Shown piece by piece: positions 1 through 11,749 of a stretch of 64,000 bases of DNA (positions are counted from its first letter, which is position 1; every line of letters begins with the position of its first letter). The stretch comes from Flammeovirgaceae bacterium (GTDB lineage: Bacteria; Bacteroidota; Bacteroidia; Cytophagales; Cyclobacteriaceae), in contig JADJMA010000011.1 of the NCBI GenBank assembly GCA_016709845.1, positions 1-64,000 on the forward strand, written 5' to 3'. Below the pieces are notes generated by a model, which saw only the letters and a list, made by a program, of their open reading frames with translations, ran no database searches and was not told the DNA's origin. The translations under genes were made by a program, and so were the position numbers.

Positions 1-360
1 ATGCTGACAAGCTTTCCATAAAAAGCTCTTCGGGTATAGCTGGCATACACATACGGTGAGCTGAAATATTCATGCGCTTCCAATTATCTAGCGGACGAAA
101 CACCAAAGCCTCCTTGCCCGATTTGGAAGGATACGCCTTCATACCTTCAAAGATGGATTGTCCATAATGTAAGGCTGGCGTTGCCGGACTTATCGAAAGG
201 TTATAGGGTATAATTCTTAATTTCCCCATTCCCCATCGCGAAAATCTACCCGAAACAAATAGTCTGTGAAAACCGTACCAAAAGGAACGTTTGATAAATC
301 GGTCTTCTTAAGCCGGGATTCTAAAACTTTGGTAACAGAAATTTTAAGTGTATCTACCAT
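1..360 (-). CDS. ilvE: Branched-chain amino acid aminotransferase, N-terminal part (cut by window edge, frameshifted)
   Basis: PLP enzyme that transaminates leucine, isoleucine and valine with 2-oxoglutarate. Reading leftward from the ATG at 360, the product begins MVDTLKISVTKVLESRLKK and continues through a segment ending FRDGEWGN. It then hits a stop near 225-235. One base shift restores the reading LRIIPYNLSISPATPALHYG, followed by QSIFEGMKAY and RPLDNWKRMNISAHRMCMP. These are hallmark motifs of Bacteroidota IlvE (fold type IV aminotransferase). About 120 residues are present; the rest, including the catalytic lysine, lies beyond the left edge. The break lies next to short C/T runs and looks like an indel error. 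Identification is from recognised motifs. Confidence 0.85.
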
Positions 361-412
361 ATTAACCTGAAATTAATTAGGCGCGCAATTTACAATTAAA
401 AAATATAAGTCG

Positions 413-428
413 GCTAACGTATGTTAGC
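413..428. other. Short hairpin between adenosyltransferase end and ilvE start
   Basis: A perfect 6-bp inverted repeat (gctaac / gttagc) with a 4-base loop sits downstream of the cobalamin adenosyltransferase stop and upstream of ilvE. On the minus strand it is followed about ten bases later by a T-rich run. It could be a weak terminator or an operator; the sequence does not decide. Confidence 0.25.
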
Positions 429-448
429 TTAAATCTCATTAAAGTGAA

Positions 449-998
449 TCACATCCTGGGCTTCCACGGGGTCTCTGGTGCTTTTAACTCAAACGCCATG
501 GCTCGGCAAAGCATGAACAAAAAATCAGACAAGCGATTGAGATATTTTATTACTAGAGAATCAACTTTTTCAATCTGATTGAGTGCAATTACTAATCCGC
601 TCGGCTCTGCGGCAAACAGTTGCGGGCTACATGGCCAAAAGAAATTGATTGATGGCCCCTGGCAAAATAAATGAGCGTATGGGTTCAAGTTTAGATTCCA
701 TTTCATCCATTAGCTTCTCCAAAAAACTGATATCAGTTTCTAACAGAGATGGAATTTTAACTTTTGTGTTTCCGGGTTCGGTGGCAAGAATTGATCCGAC
801 AGTAAAAAGTCGATCTTGAATTTCAACAAGTATTTCCTTACGGGATTGATTTACCGGCTGATCGCGCAAAACTCCAATCCAGGAATTTAATTCATCAACG
901 GTTCCATAAGTATCAATACGCAAATCTGATTTTGACACACGCTTACCTCCAAAAAGAGAAGTTGTGCCACCATCACCAGTTTTAGTATAAATCTTCAT
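449..998 (-). CDS. Cob(I)yrinic acid a,c-diamide adenosyltransferase (PduO/MMAB type), frameshifted
   Basis: Transfers the adenosyl group of ATP to cob(I)alamin to make coenzyme B12. The start at 998 gives MKIYTKTGDGGTTSLFGGKR, the diagnostic ATP-binding N-terminus of the PduO family. An ORF start seven codons upstream is less likely because family members begin at MKIYT. After FILPGA the frame breaks, and the next 50 bases need about three one-base corrections. The corrected reading gives GGHQSISFGHVARN and CRRAERISN, then DSLVIKYLNRLSDFLFMLCR and a C-terminus ending PWKPRM. The RRAER and YLNRLSD motifs carry conserved active-site residues of this family. Full length would be about 183 residues, normal for the family. 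The clustered indels indicate poor local consensus rather than a pseudogene. Confidence 0.88.
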
Positions 999-1057
999 AA
1001 TGCTAAGGTCAACATCCAAAATTAAAACATTTTGAGGGACCTTGAGAATGGTAGATT

Positions 1058-1772
1058 CTAATGAGCGACTACCTCGCCTCGACTTACGTTTTCATTTTTA
1101 TGATCCCATTCTATCAATCCATCCTTAAGGCGAACGATGCGATGTGCATAATGCGCAATATCATCTTCGTGCGTTACCATGATAATGGTATTGCCTTTAT
1201 CATGCAATTCCTGAAACAGGTTCATGATATCGTATGATGTTTTTGTATCGAGGTTACCCGTTGGTTCATCGGCAAGAATAATAGAAGGCTTATTTACCAA
1301 TGCCCGCGCAATGGCAACCCGCTGACGCTGACCACCTGAAAGTTCATTAGGCTTGTGGTGATAACGGTCCCCGAGGTTTACACTTTCCAGTACAGCCAAG
1401 GCAATCTCTTCACGCTCTGCCTTTCCATAACCCGCATAAATAAGAGGAAGCGCTACGTTCTCCAATGCAGATGCTCGCGGTAACAAATTGAACGTTTGAA
1501 ATACAAACCCGATCTCTTTATTACGAACCTCCGCCAGTTCGTTCTCGGTCATTTCACTTACCAATTGATTATTAAGTGAATACGTTCCGGATGTAGGCGT
1601 ATCGAGGCAGCCAACAATATTCATCAGCGTTGATTTTCCGGAACCTGAAAGGGCCCATAAAAGCTACATACTCGCCTTTTTGTATGGTGATGGAAACGGA
1701 TTGCAGGGCATTAACCTCCTGCGAGCCCATAATGTAGCGTCTGGAAATATTGTGTGTCTCAATTATATTCAT
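1058..1772 (-). CDS. ABC transporter ATP-binding protein (MacB/LolD type), frameshift in Walker A
   Basis: ATPase subunit of a MacB/LolD-like exporter; no permease is adjacent in the window. From 1772 the product reads MNIIETHNISRRYIMGSQEV and reaches KGEYVAFMGP. There one extra base around 1650 turns the expected PSGSGKST into PFRFRK. The downstream frame continues MNIVGCLDTPTSG, the Q-loop region GFVFQTFNLLPR, the signature LSGGQRQRVAIARAL, Walker B IILADEPTGNLD and the switch region IIMVTHED. Rejoined length is about 238 residues, normal for the family. The order of motifs and the GCLDTPTSG segment place it with MacB-type ATPases. The role (lipoprotein release or efflux) cannot be set without the partner permease. 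Confidence 0.88.
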
Positions 1773-2050
1773 GTATTAATAATTTATTTTTTAGAGGTCA
1801 CATGGAATCGCCAAGCTGAGTATCCTACGATGTTTAGTATTGGTGACTGCGATTTCATGTGTTCGGATTATACAGGTTTAAGATGCCGGGGCACTCAGAA
1901 AAGTTTGATGCTATAAGTATACTGGTCTTCCGGATTTAAGTTTCAAACAAGGGTTAATCATTTACCTAAACGTAGAAATCTGATCAATTAGTCCATTTCC
2001 AGGCCTGTAAATTACAGATTTACCTGATTTCCTTCTTAATCCTTCAATTT
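1773..2050. other. Non-coding stretch between ABC ATPase and hydrolase
   Basis: About 280 bases upstream of the ABC ATPase and downstream of the hydrolase. I see no supported gene, no strong hairpin terminator and no TAnnTTTG box. A 78-codon plus-strand ORF that runs into it overlaps the ATPase antisense and has no recognisable protein character. Confidence 0.5.
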
Positions 2051-2917
2051 TCATGATTCTGACGAATGTGAGCGGATAAATGTTACAACCTCCCGGATTA
2101 CATCATTATCCCGGAGAATCCGCGTATGACCCAGACCCGATGTTTTGTAAATCCGTGCCTGAGGGAAAATTTTAATCAGTTCGTTGGGATGATCCATGCT
2201 TACTTCCTGGTCGTTATCATCGTGCACGAGCAAAAGGTTGAAATCAGAAGGAACACGTTTAATAAAGGTTAATGACGAAAACTCTTCAAACGGTTTACCG
2301 TATTTCTGAAGGACAAATTCTTTAAAAGCCTTTCCTGTTTTTAATGAGCCGCCCAATGCTTTCAAATAGGTGTTAATGATTTCATCTGCGATTGTTGGAC
2401 TGGCAACGGCAATAAGGCTATTCACCTTTAAACCTTCAGCTATTGCATACAAGCTGGCAACGCCACCGAATGAATGCGCGATTATGCTATCGATCTTCCT
2501 GTAGCGATTTTCTAACGCTTGGATTACCGTAAGAAATTCGTTCAGATGCGTGCTTTTACCGGAAGACTTTCCATGCGCAGGTCCGTCAAATCCCACGACT
2601 TGGTAGCCCGACTGGATAAGCGGTTTTACAAAACGTCTGAATTGAGTCGCGCGCCCGGCCCAGCCGTGAACTACCAAAACGGTTTTTGGAGCGTTCCCCC
2701 AGCGGTAGCATTGAATCTGCATACCGTTAACTGAAAGAATAAATTTTTCGGCAAAAGTTTCGGATTTGAGCTCTTTTTGAGGAGTTGAGTATCCGATAGG
2801 CGTAAAGAAAAGGTGCGCGAAAAACCGGTTGGCAAGATTTGGCGTAAGTCTCTCAATCCATGGAAAAATGACCGGTATTATACGCAACGCAAAAGGGGTT
2901 TTTGATTTCTTTTTCAA
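2051..2917 (-). CDS. Alpha/beta hydrolase
   Basis: Serine hydrolase of the alpha/beta fold, 288 residues, substrate unknown. Visible elements are the oxyanion region VLVVHGWAGRATQF (HGW), the nucleophile elbow IIAHSFGGVASLY (GxSxG variant AHSFGG), a late acidic residue in LLVHDDNDQEV and the catalytic histidine in SGLGHTRILRD. The N-terminus (residues about 8-35) is hydrophobic with prolines and could be an anchor. The start is a TTG codon at 2917; there is no in-frame ATG upstream before a stop. The gene is intact in one frame, unlike many neighbours. Its 3' neighbour is the ABC ATPase on the same strand, about 280 bases away, so an operon is doubtful. Confidence 0.82.
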   Translation of the reverse strand: MKKKSKTPFALRIIPVIFPWIERLTPNLANRFFAHLFFTPIGYSTPQKELKSETFAEKFILSVNGMQIQCYRWGNAPKTVLVVHGWAGRATQFRRFVKPLIQSGYQVVGFDGPAHGKSSGKSTHLNEFLTVIQALENRYRKIDSIIAHSFGGVASLYAIAEGLKVNSLIAVASPTIADEIINTYLKALGGSLKTGKAFKEFVLQKYGKPFEEFSSLTFIKRVPSDFNLLLVHDDNDQEVSMDHPNELIKIFPQARIYKTSGLGHTRILRDNDVIREVVTFIRSHSSES

Positions 2918-3009
2918 GGTTTTGCAATTTATAAAGGCGGGCTTGTTACCCGTAACCTTGATGATGAATTAATACCGCTGCAGACACAGGCTTGTCGAAC
3001 AAAAGTTCA

Positions 3010-3017
3010 TATATTTG
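3010..3017 (+). promoter_or_regulatory. Candidate Bacteroidota -7 box for the giant repeat protein
   Basis: The octamer TATATTTG matches the TAnnTTTG -7 consensus of the Bacteroidota housekeeping sigma factor and lies 60 bases before the ATG at 3077. A TTG at 2992-2994 could serve as the -33 element, but its 15-base spacing is shorter than usual. Confidence 0.4.
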
Positions 3018-3076
3018 TAGTTAGGCTAAGTCTAAGGTCTTCTAAAACAGTTGGTTATCCTCTATTTAATCTAAGT

Positions 3077-6000
3077 ATGAAAAAGTGCATTCTGGTTCTG
3101 TTTATCAGTTTTATTGCCGGATTTTCCGGAAATCTCTTCGCTCAGAACCGTTTTTGGGTGGCAGCAACTGCCGCCAATTGGAATAACGCGGCCAACTGGT
3201 CGGCAACATCTGGAGGAGCCGGGGGTGCTTCTATTCCGGGTACGGGTGGGTCTGAAGTTGCTGTTTTCAACGGCAATGGTCTTGGGGACTGTAATTTGGA
3301 TATATCTCCTATCGTTTCCGGGATTACAGTTAATGGTTACACAGGAACTATCAATCTACAGGGACGCAATCTTACCACGACTGGTGCAACAAACACATTT
3401 ACAACCGGCACGATCTCCAACTCAGGTGCAGCAGCAGCTTTAGTGCTTAACACAACCGGAAGCACAACCTTCAACGGTACTTTATTCAATGCCAATGCTA
3501 ACATAAGCGGAAGCTCAGGCAGGCTTTTCTTCAATGGCTCTACGTTTAATGGTACGGTAACCGTTACAAAAACGGATGCCAATGCCGATACAGGAACAGG
3601 CGGTAATACATTTACAAATACGCTAACCATTACGAATGCCGGAACAGGTGAGCTTCGCTTTGGTAATACCAGTCCTGATATTTACAATGCACTGGTCATT
3701 AATATTAATAACACAGGCGATATCTCTGTGGCCCGTACTAGTGCGGGTAATCAGCTTAATCAAAACATTATTGTTAACTATAACTCCACAGGACAGGTTT
3801 TGTTTGGAGCCAATGGAGGAACCTCTACGTTAGCTAACGGAAGAACGATTACCGTTGGTGCCGTTGGCGGAAGTGGATGCGTAATCTTTCCTGGCAAGAG
3901 TAACGCAAGTGGGAGTAACTGCTCAAAACATATCCTTATCGGGTAACACAACTGCTACGCTATCTTTTAACAACAGTAACTTTGCAGCCGCAGTTAACTT
4001 AACTTCTCCACGGTATGCCATGAGCGCTACTACATTTCAAGGGGCTGTAACGTTGGTAAAACCAGATGGCGGGTCGGATAATCTTACCGGTGGCAATACT
4101 TTTCAAGGAGTTACATCAATCACGAATAATGGTTCTGGGGAACTTAATTTCGCAAATACAAATCCGGATACTTTTAACAATAATGTTACTATAACAAACA
4201 CAGCCACGGGGCGTGTTCAAATTGGAATCAACTCTGCCGGTAATTTAATTAATGGTAATTTAACCATCAATCACGGAGGTAATTCTACCATTAACACAAT
4301 TATTGCCAGAAATTCAGGATCTACCGCAACCCTAAATGGTACAGTTACCCTAAACAATACAAATGCAGATCCTAACGGGGGAATTATCATTGCTAATGAT
4401 GGAACTGTAACAATTAATGGCAACATTATCGTATCGTCAAATAATGGACGTGGAGTGTATTTTGGAAACAGTTCAGGCTCTGTAACACAAACTGCAGGGA
4501 ACATTACTACCGGAACATTCTCCGGAGGCACGTTATCCTTTAGCAGATTTACGCAAACCAGTGCTATAGCAAACACTGCAACGCTTACAGGTTCAACCAC
4601 TCTTAGCATTAACAATTCATCAGTTTTTGGCGGAAGTGTAAACTTTACTTCTCCCATGCTTACAAGCAACGGCACTACGTTTAACGGAGCCGCTACACTT
4701 GAAAAGACAGGAGCTGGAGATAATTATTGGGGCGGTAACACATTTCAAGGTCTAACAACAATTAACAATAGCGGTACTTCTGAGATTTTTATGGGCAACA
4801 CGAATGCGGATGCCTTTAATGGTGTTACCGTGTTTAATAATACAGGATACCGAATCCGAATTGCGTATAATCACAGTGGTCAGACCACAACATTTGCCAA
4901 TGCCGTTACGCTTAACTCCAATAAATCAGCAGGTGCTGACACGTGGTCATTTCTTGTTGCTGATGCCAATGACAGCCATGTAACTTTTCAGAGCAGCTTA
5001 ATAATCAATGTTGCAGGTGCGCTACGCAGCGATCATCGGTTTTTAAATGGAGTTGGCTCAATTGGAACATTTAACGGTCCAGTTACCATTAATGAAACCA
5101 ATACGCATACGGGTACCATCGTAACAATGGGTGTCAACGGAACATCAACCTATGCTGAAGACATTGTGGTGAATAATCCCGGGTGGAACAACTGGAGTTG
5201 TTTTTAATAGCGCTGCAACCGCAAGCTCCACGCTAGCAGCCGGAAAGACAATAACGATTGGAGGTGGTGGATTTACTGCTGGTGCATTAGGCTTATTAAG
5301 ATTTACACAAGTAGGCAATACACCGCAAACGCTTACAGCTTTTTCTGGGACAGCAGCTTTGATAGTAGGGCCGAGTACTCAATTCGGAGGAAATGTAAAT
5401 TTTATAGCTCCACGTTTGTTCCTGAATGGTCTTACAGTTGTAGGTACAGCATCACTTGAGAAAAACGGAGCTTCGGACGATGCCGGAACAGGCGGAAACA
5501 TATTTCAGGGTATTACAACCATTACGAATTCAGGATCAGGTTACCTTCTTACCGGTAATACCAATGCCGACCAATTCGGAGCCACCGCCACATTTAATGT
5601 TACCGGAAGCGGTCGAATGCATTTAGCACAAAATCACGGAGGCCAAACAACCACATTTGCATCCGATGTTACATTCAATGTAAACAAATCAGGAGCGGTG
5701 GACCAATGGGGAATTCTATTTTGCGAAGGCACTAACACCGCTGTAACATTTGGTGGAAATCTAACAATCCAAAATGCCGGCAGCTTCAGAAGCGATTCAC
5801 GTTTTTTAAATGGTGCTGGTTCAACCGCTGTCTACAATGGCATCGTTACTGTAAATGTCACAAATACCAACAGTGCTACTGTACAGAACATGGGCACAAA
5901 TGGTCAATCAACATTCAATGAAAACATAATTGTATCCAATAGCGGAGGAGCAAACGGAGTTTATTTTAATTCCGGAGCCACCAGTTCATCAACCCTTGTA

Positions 6001-9000
6001 GCGGGGAAAACAATAACGCTTGGTGCCGGTGGATTTACTTCCGGTAGTTTGAGTCTTCTGCGCTTCACACAACTTGGAGCAACTCCGCAAACGCTTAATC
6101 CTACTGGTACAGCAGCATTGATTGTAGGGCCTGCCTCCCGGTTTGACGGCAATGTGAATTTTGTTTCACCACGATTGTTTTTAAACGGATGTACCTATGG
6201 TGGTACGGGAACATTTGAAAAAACTGGTGATCTGGACGATTCAGGAACTGGTGGCAATATTTTTACTGGGATAACAACTATCACCAACAGTGGACTTAGA
6301 TTCTTACTGTTAGGGAATGGTACCCGCGACCAGTTTTTGAGCGCTACAACATTTAATAATACAGGTTCTTTCAGGATTTATTTTAGTCACAATCACCCCG
6401 GCCAAACAACTGAGTTTGCTTCGGACCTTACGCTTAATACGAATAAAACAGGAGGAACAGATGGCTGGTCTTACCTGGTAGCCGAAGGTGCCAACACGGG
6501 TCTTTCTGTAGCGGGAAATCTGGTTATTAATTGTGCAGGATCTATTCAAAGCAATCATCGTTTCCTTAACGGTGCTGCAACTACAGGTACCTTTAATGGA
6601 GCAACCATTAACCTGACGAACACGCATCCTTCTACTTCTATTTCAATGGGGGAGAATGGAACTTCTACGTATGCTGGAAACATTGCGGTTAGCAACAGCG
6701 GGGGTGCAGCGGGCATAACATTTAACCAAAACTCAACCGCCAATTCAACCATGACGGGAACGATTTCTGCTGGTGTATTCTCAAGCGGTTCACTTAACTT
6801 ATATCGCTTTGCACAAATTGGAAATACACTGCAAAACTTAGCGTTGACGGTTGATGGTACCATATTGCGAGTTGGACCGACTTCAAATTTTGAAGGCCCT
6901 GTAAATTTTGTCTCACCTCGCATACTCTTGAGTGGTACAACTTATCAACAAGCTGCTTACCTGGAAAAAATTGGCGCGAATGACGACTACGGTAGCGGAG
7001 GAAATATCTTTGACGGGACAACCACACTTGTAAACTCAGGAGCTGGTATCTTATTCACCGCGAACTCCGCTCCTGATATCTTTAATGGAGATTTAACGGT
7101 AACCAACTCTGGAAGTAATTACATTTTCCTCGCGTATAACGTGCCAGGTAATGAGTTTAACGGAAACATTATTCTTAATAATACGGGTAGCGCATTGGGT
7201 ATTCGTTTCGCTCACAATACTACCGGTGCAGCAACATTTGCTGCCGGAACAAACCGCACAATAGCTGTTGGGGTTTCAGGATTTTCAGTGGGCGAACTTG
7301 GGCTCAGACGTTTTACTCAAACCGGATCATCGCCTCAAACGCTTACGCTTACCGGATCAGCCAGATTGATTTCCGGACCTTCGTCAGAATTTAATGGCAA
7401 TGTTAGCTTTACTGCTCCCCGAATTTTACTCAACGGAACCCTTTATAACGGAACTTCGTACCTCGAAAAGACAAGCACCACCAATGATGATGGTATAGGT
7501 GGAAATACCTTTATGCAAACAACCACCTTGGTTAACTCCGGCAGCAACTATTTATTAACCGGTGCAACCAGTCCGGATGTTTTTAATGGTACACTTATTC
7601 TGAATAACACAGGATCTTCTACTATTCGCCTCGCGGATAATTCTGCCGGAAATCAGTTCAATGAAAATATTGAATTGAACTCAGCATCAGGCGGGGGAAT
7701 CTATTTTAGCAACAGCACAAACGGAACTTCAACGCTTGCGGCAGGAAAAACGATTGCTGTTGGAACTTCAGGATTTATCACAGGCGATGTTCGTTTAATA
7801 CGCTTTACACAGGTAGGCCCAACTCCTCAAACGCTCGATTTAGGAGGCATTGCCATTCTTACTCTTGGACCAACTTCATCGTTTGGCGGAAATGTTACTT
7901 TCCTATCGCCTCAGCTTTACCTGAACGGTACAACGTTTTCGGGTACGTCTTATTTGGAGAAAAAAGGAGCAGGAGACAACTATAGCAATGGGGGAAATAC
8001 ATTTATAGGAAGCTCAACTATTGTTGACTCGGGGGCTGGCTATCTGGCTATGGCATTGAATTTTCCGGATATTTTCCAGAGTGACTTAACCGTTACTAAT
8101 CAAGGTTCAAATATAATTTACCTCGCCAACAACGTGACCGGAAACGAGTTTAATGGCAACATTACTTTCAACTCAACCTTGGGAAGCGGAGGTATTTACA
8201 TCGGCAATAACCCAACAGCAGCCGCAACATTAGGCAACGGTGCATCTTTGCTTACCGGTGGATTAGGATTTAGCAGCGGTGAGCTAAGATTAAAGCGATT
8301 AACACAAATTGGAAGTTCAGCTCAAATGCTAACACTTACGGGTACAGCGCTATTACGTATCGGCCCAGTAACAACGTTTAACGGAATCGTAACATTCAGA
8401 GCACCTCAGATTGCTTTAGACGGAGCAGTCTACAATGGTGTAACATATCTCGAAAAAACCGGAGCAAACCACAACGACAGCAACGGAGGAAATTCATTCC
8501 TGGGGACAACCACAACCATTGCCAACTCCGGCAGTGGATGGTTCAGGTTTGCTATCAATTCACTCGATACCTTCGGAACCGGCGATTTGATTATTACCAA
8601 TACCGGTACTTCTACGATCCGCATGGCAGATAATGTGCCAGGTACGGTATTTAATGGTAATATCTTTGTCAACTCAACCTTTGGCGGAGGTGTTTATTTC
8701 AGCGAAAGCGGAACCGGAACGGCAAGCTTGTCGGCAGGTAAAACAATAGCAGTAGGAACAACAGGTTTCACAATTGGTGAACTTCACATTCGCAGATTCA
8801 CTCAATCGGACGCTGCTACACCGCAAACACTTTTATTAACAGGAGTGTCCGCGTTAGTTCTTGGCCCTACAATAGCGTTTAGCGGAAATTCTGATTTTCG
8901 GGCTCCTCAACTCTATCTTAATGGAGGTACATTCAATGGACCTGCCTTGTTGGAAAAAACCGGTGCCACGGATAATGGAAGTCCCGGAAATATGATTTTT

Positions 9001-10949
9001 CAATCTACCGGTACTATTCGGCTTAGCGGAACTGGGTACCTTCGAACGAACGGTGGAAATATCTTTAACGGCCCTACGTCATTACTTAATTCCGGATCCA
9101 ATTACCTATTGCTTGAATTAACTACCGGAAGTACATACAATGGAGATCTGACACTTACAAACACCGGATCTTCCCGCATTCGGAGTGCCTATACGGGCAC
9201 AACTGCATACAATGGAAACATTATTGTAAACAACACGAGTGGAACAGGTATATATTTTGTTGACAATGGAACTGGTTCTGCTGTGCTGGCTACAGGAAAA
9301 ACAGTCAGTATAGGTGGTCTGGGATTTACTACGGGTGAATTATCTATGCCCAGATTTACTCAAACCGGTAATACAGCGCAAAATATCGTGCTTACTGGAG
9401 CCGCCACATTCAGAACCGGACCAACTTCAGTTTGGAACGGAGACCTGACCGTTTCATCTCCTACGGTTTTTCTGGATGGCAATACTTTCAGCGGAACAAG
9501 TAATAGTTTCACCAAGACGGGTGCATCCACTGACAACAGTGCGGGTGGAAACACGTTTAGCCTGGGAACTACAACAACATTTACTAATTCCGGAACAGGA
9601 ATTTTCAGACTTGCCAATGGTACAGGAGATGATTTCATTGGTGATGCAATCTTCAATCAGGTAAGTGGTACACTTCATCCAGCGTACAACGTTGTCAGTA
9701 CATTCAGCGGCAACGTAACGGTAGATGGTGCCTCGCCAATAACCTTTGCTGCAAGCAACGGAACCATAACATTTACCGGAAGTAACGCACAAAATGTAAA
9801 CAAGAGTGGCACGGCTTCACCCGTATTTAGAAGGTTGCTTATGAACAAGGCGAGCAATGCCGTAACCTTAACTACCGATGTAAGTGTAACCACCAATGCT
9901 ACATTCACAGCGGGTGTTCTTAACACAACAACCACCGACATTTTAACCTTTGTAAATGGTTCAACCTCTACAGGCGGATCAAATGCAAGTCACATAGATG
10001 GACCCGTTTTAAAAATTGGAAATGCTGCCTTCTCATTCCCAACGGGCGATGCAGGAATTTTCAGACCCATTTCAATTTCTGCACCGGCTAATAATACCCA
10101 TGCATTCAGGGCCGAATATTTCAAAGCCGCTCAAGCATTCGGTGGGCCGGCCACTTACCCAGCCGGTATATTAACGGTGAGTTCTTGCGAATACTGGGTG
10201 TTGGATCGTACCGTAGGTGCATCAAACGTAAATGTTACGTTAAGTTGGAACTCTCCCGATTGTACCGGAGCATACATTACTAATTTGCCTAACCTACGTG
10301 TTATGAGGTGGGATGGCGTATCCTCATGGGTAAATCATGGGAATGGTGGCACAACGGGTAATGCAACTGCCGGTACATTAATTACTTCTGCTCCCATCAC
10401 CAGCTTTAGTCCAATCACGTTAGGATCAACCACCATTGACAATCCCTTGCCTATTGAGTTAATAAGCTTTATAGCTCAGGTATTAAATGAAAATGTAAAA
10501 TTGAACTGGATTACTGCTTCCGAATTGAATAATGACTTTTTCACCGTGCAGCGCTCAGCTGATGGAATGGAATTTGAAAGTATCATGAAAATTAAAGGCG
10601 CGGGTACAACTTCTGCTTCAACAAGCTATGAGTATATGGATGTCACTCCCATACAAAACATTTCTTACTATCGGCTTAAGCAAACAGATTTTGATAAGAA
10701 ATCCAGTTATTCAAAAGTATTGGTAGTTAATGTTTTGCTTTCAGGCGAATTGTCAATGTATCCTAACCCGGTAAGTGTTGGTGGCGTGGTTACTTTAAAT
10801 AAAAAGATACGTATGTGATCTCGAATAATCTGGGTGTGATTGTTATGAAAGTAACGGAGGTAAACCAGATCGACATCTCTACTCTTTCTCCGGGAATTTA
10901 TGTGATAAGAAGTTCTACGGGAGATTTAAAACGACTGGTTATTCAATAA
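3077..10949 (+). CDS. Giant T9SS-secreted repeat protein (beta-helix-like), three frameshifts
   Basis: A predicted cell-surface or secreted protein of about 2,620 residues. It starts with a Sec signal peptide (MKKCILVLFISFIAGFSG, then LFAQ) and a Bacteroidota surface opening (RFWVAATAANWNNAANWS). The body is built of Gly/Thr/Asn/Ser-rich repeats with the anchor RFTQxGxTPQTLxLTG ten times and recurring LEKTGA, GGNxF and AAGKTIxVG motifs, compatible with a right-handed beta-helix. The C-terminus has the module LPIELISFIA, KLNWITASELNNDFFTVQRS and YYRLKQTDFD. It ends in a type A T9SS sorting domain: MYPNPV, then after one base shift near 10805 the tail DTYVISNNLGVIVMKV to LSPGIYVIRSS and KRLVIQ. 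Other frame changes lie near 3890 and 5190. Each restores the repeat pattern, so they are probably sequence errors. The 3' end overlaps the convergent NRDE gene by 11 bases. Adhesion or matrix function is inference. Confidence 0.88.
3450..9680 (+). repeat. Ten degenerate protein-coding repeats in two size classes
   Basis: The RFTQ-like anchor (RVTQ, RFTQ, RFAQ or RLTQ) is encoded at about 3897, 4545, 5299, 6061, 6805, 7309, 7801, 8296, 8804 and 9352. Spacings are about 648, 754, 762, 744, 504, 492, 495, 508 and 548 bases. Long units (about 250 residues) carry an extra module of roughly 80 residues with HNHGGQTTTFAS-like and NKSGxxDxW motifs plus a FLNGxGS segment. Short units (about 165 residues) lack it. 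DNA identity between units is moderate, so the expansion is old or diversified. Confidence 0.85.
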
Positions 10950-11706
10950 TATAGAATGTAGTAGTCTTTGTATCAGGGGCGAGCGTATCGGTATTATAAG
11001 TACGCTCTGAATAGTGCACCTTATTCTGATAGTCAATCAATACTACTGTTGAGCATCGGGTACCATAGCCGTTTGTCTTAATGAACATGGATGATAAAGC
11101 GCGCTCGCGTTCCAGGCCAATACCTGTATCCGGTAGATTTTGATCAGCGGCACGACTTTCATCATGCAACAATTCAAATAACATTTCTGGAGTAAGTGTA
11201 TTGGAATCTAAAATGGTTTTAACCTTCTCCTTTCCACGTTCAACTTTGGGCCATGGTGTGTCAAGCAAATGATTGCTTAGTCCATAAAGACCTGGCTTTA
11301 AGGCTTGAATTCCGTTTCCATAATTGGATAAGTACCACAGCTTGTCTGTGTTGCCAACCAATAGATTAAATCCATTATACTGTTTGGCGTGGGGTAGAAT
11401 TTTAGACAGATACTGATCGGGGCTATCTCCATTCAAAAGATAATCAGAAACCAATTGTCCACGTGAAGGGGCCTGAGGATTGATGTGGGCAGGGTCCCGA
11501 TAATTTGTTACTAAGCTGATTTTACCATTTCGGTTCATAGCCATCCAGGTACCTGAAGCTTCTAAGTCCCGGCCACCAACAATCTGTGGTGCATCACTCC
11601 AAAAATCCATTGGTGTAGTTCTTCGATTATAAAACTCATCACGATTTGCCGCCACAATGAGTTTATATTTTGGATGATTGTTTAAAGAGAAAAAGATTAG
11701 ACACAT
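10939..11706 (-). CDS. NRDE family protein (TANGO2-like)
   Basis: A 255-residue protein starting MCLIFFSL with the diagnostic AANRDEFYNR motif at about residues 19-28. The Cys directly after the initiator Met is typical of this family, which is related to Ntn-type hydrolases. Further family features are GGRDLEASGTWMAMN and VTNYRDP. The biochemical activity of bacterial members is not settled; the human relative TANGO2 is linked to lipid and haem handling. The gene is intact. Its 3' end overlaps the end of the giant repeat gene convergently. Confidence 0.85.
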   Translation of the reverse strand: MCLIFFSLNNHPKYKLIVAANRDEFYNRRTTPMDFWSDAPQIVGGRDLEASGTWMAMNRNGKISLVTNYRDPAHINPQAPSRGQLVSDYLLNGDSPDQYLSKILPHAKQYNGFNLLVGNTDKLWYLSNYGNGIQALKPGLYGLSNHLLDTPWPKVERGKEKVKTILDSNTLTPEMLFELLHDESRAADQNLPDTGIGLERERALSSMFIKTNGYGTRCSTVVLIDYQNKVHYSERTYNTDTLAPDTKTTTFYIIE

Positions 11707-11749
11707 GATAAATTCTTTTCAGAAAGATAAATTTGGATGATGCGGAATT

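Noticed and set aside
1680..1916. Plus-strand ORF of 78 codons over the start of the ABC ATPase
   Set aside because: It overlaps the ATPase antisense, has no recognisable protein character and no good upstream initiation signal.
3337..3630. Long minus-strand ORFs lying across the giant repeat gene (also 4271-4675, 6555-6923, 9360-9656, 9675-9941)
   Set aside because: They are antisense shadows. The Thr/Asn/Gly-rich plus-strand coding gives few stop codons on the opposite strand, and the products are Val/Pro/Leu-rich without family features.
3077..10818. Regularly spaced repeats that could be taken for a CRISPR array or satellite DNA
   Set aside because: The repeats are hundreds of bases long, degenerate in DNA and conserved as protein, and lie inside one coding sequence.
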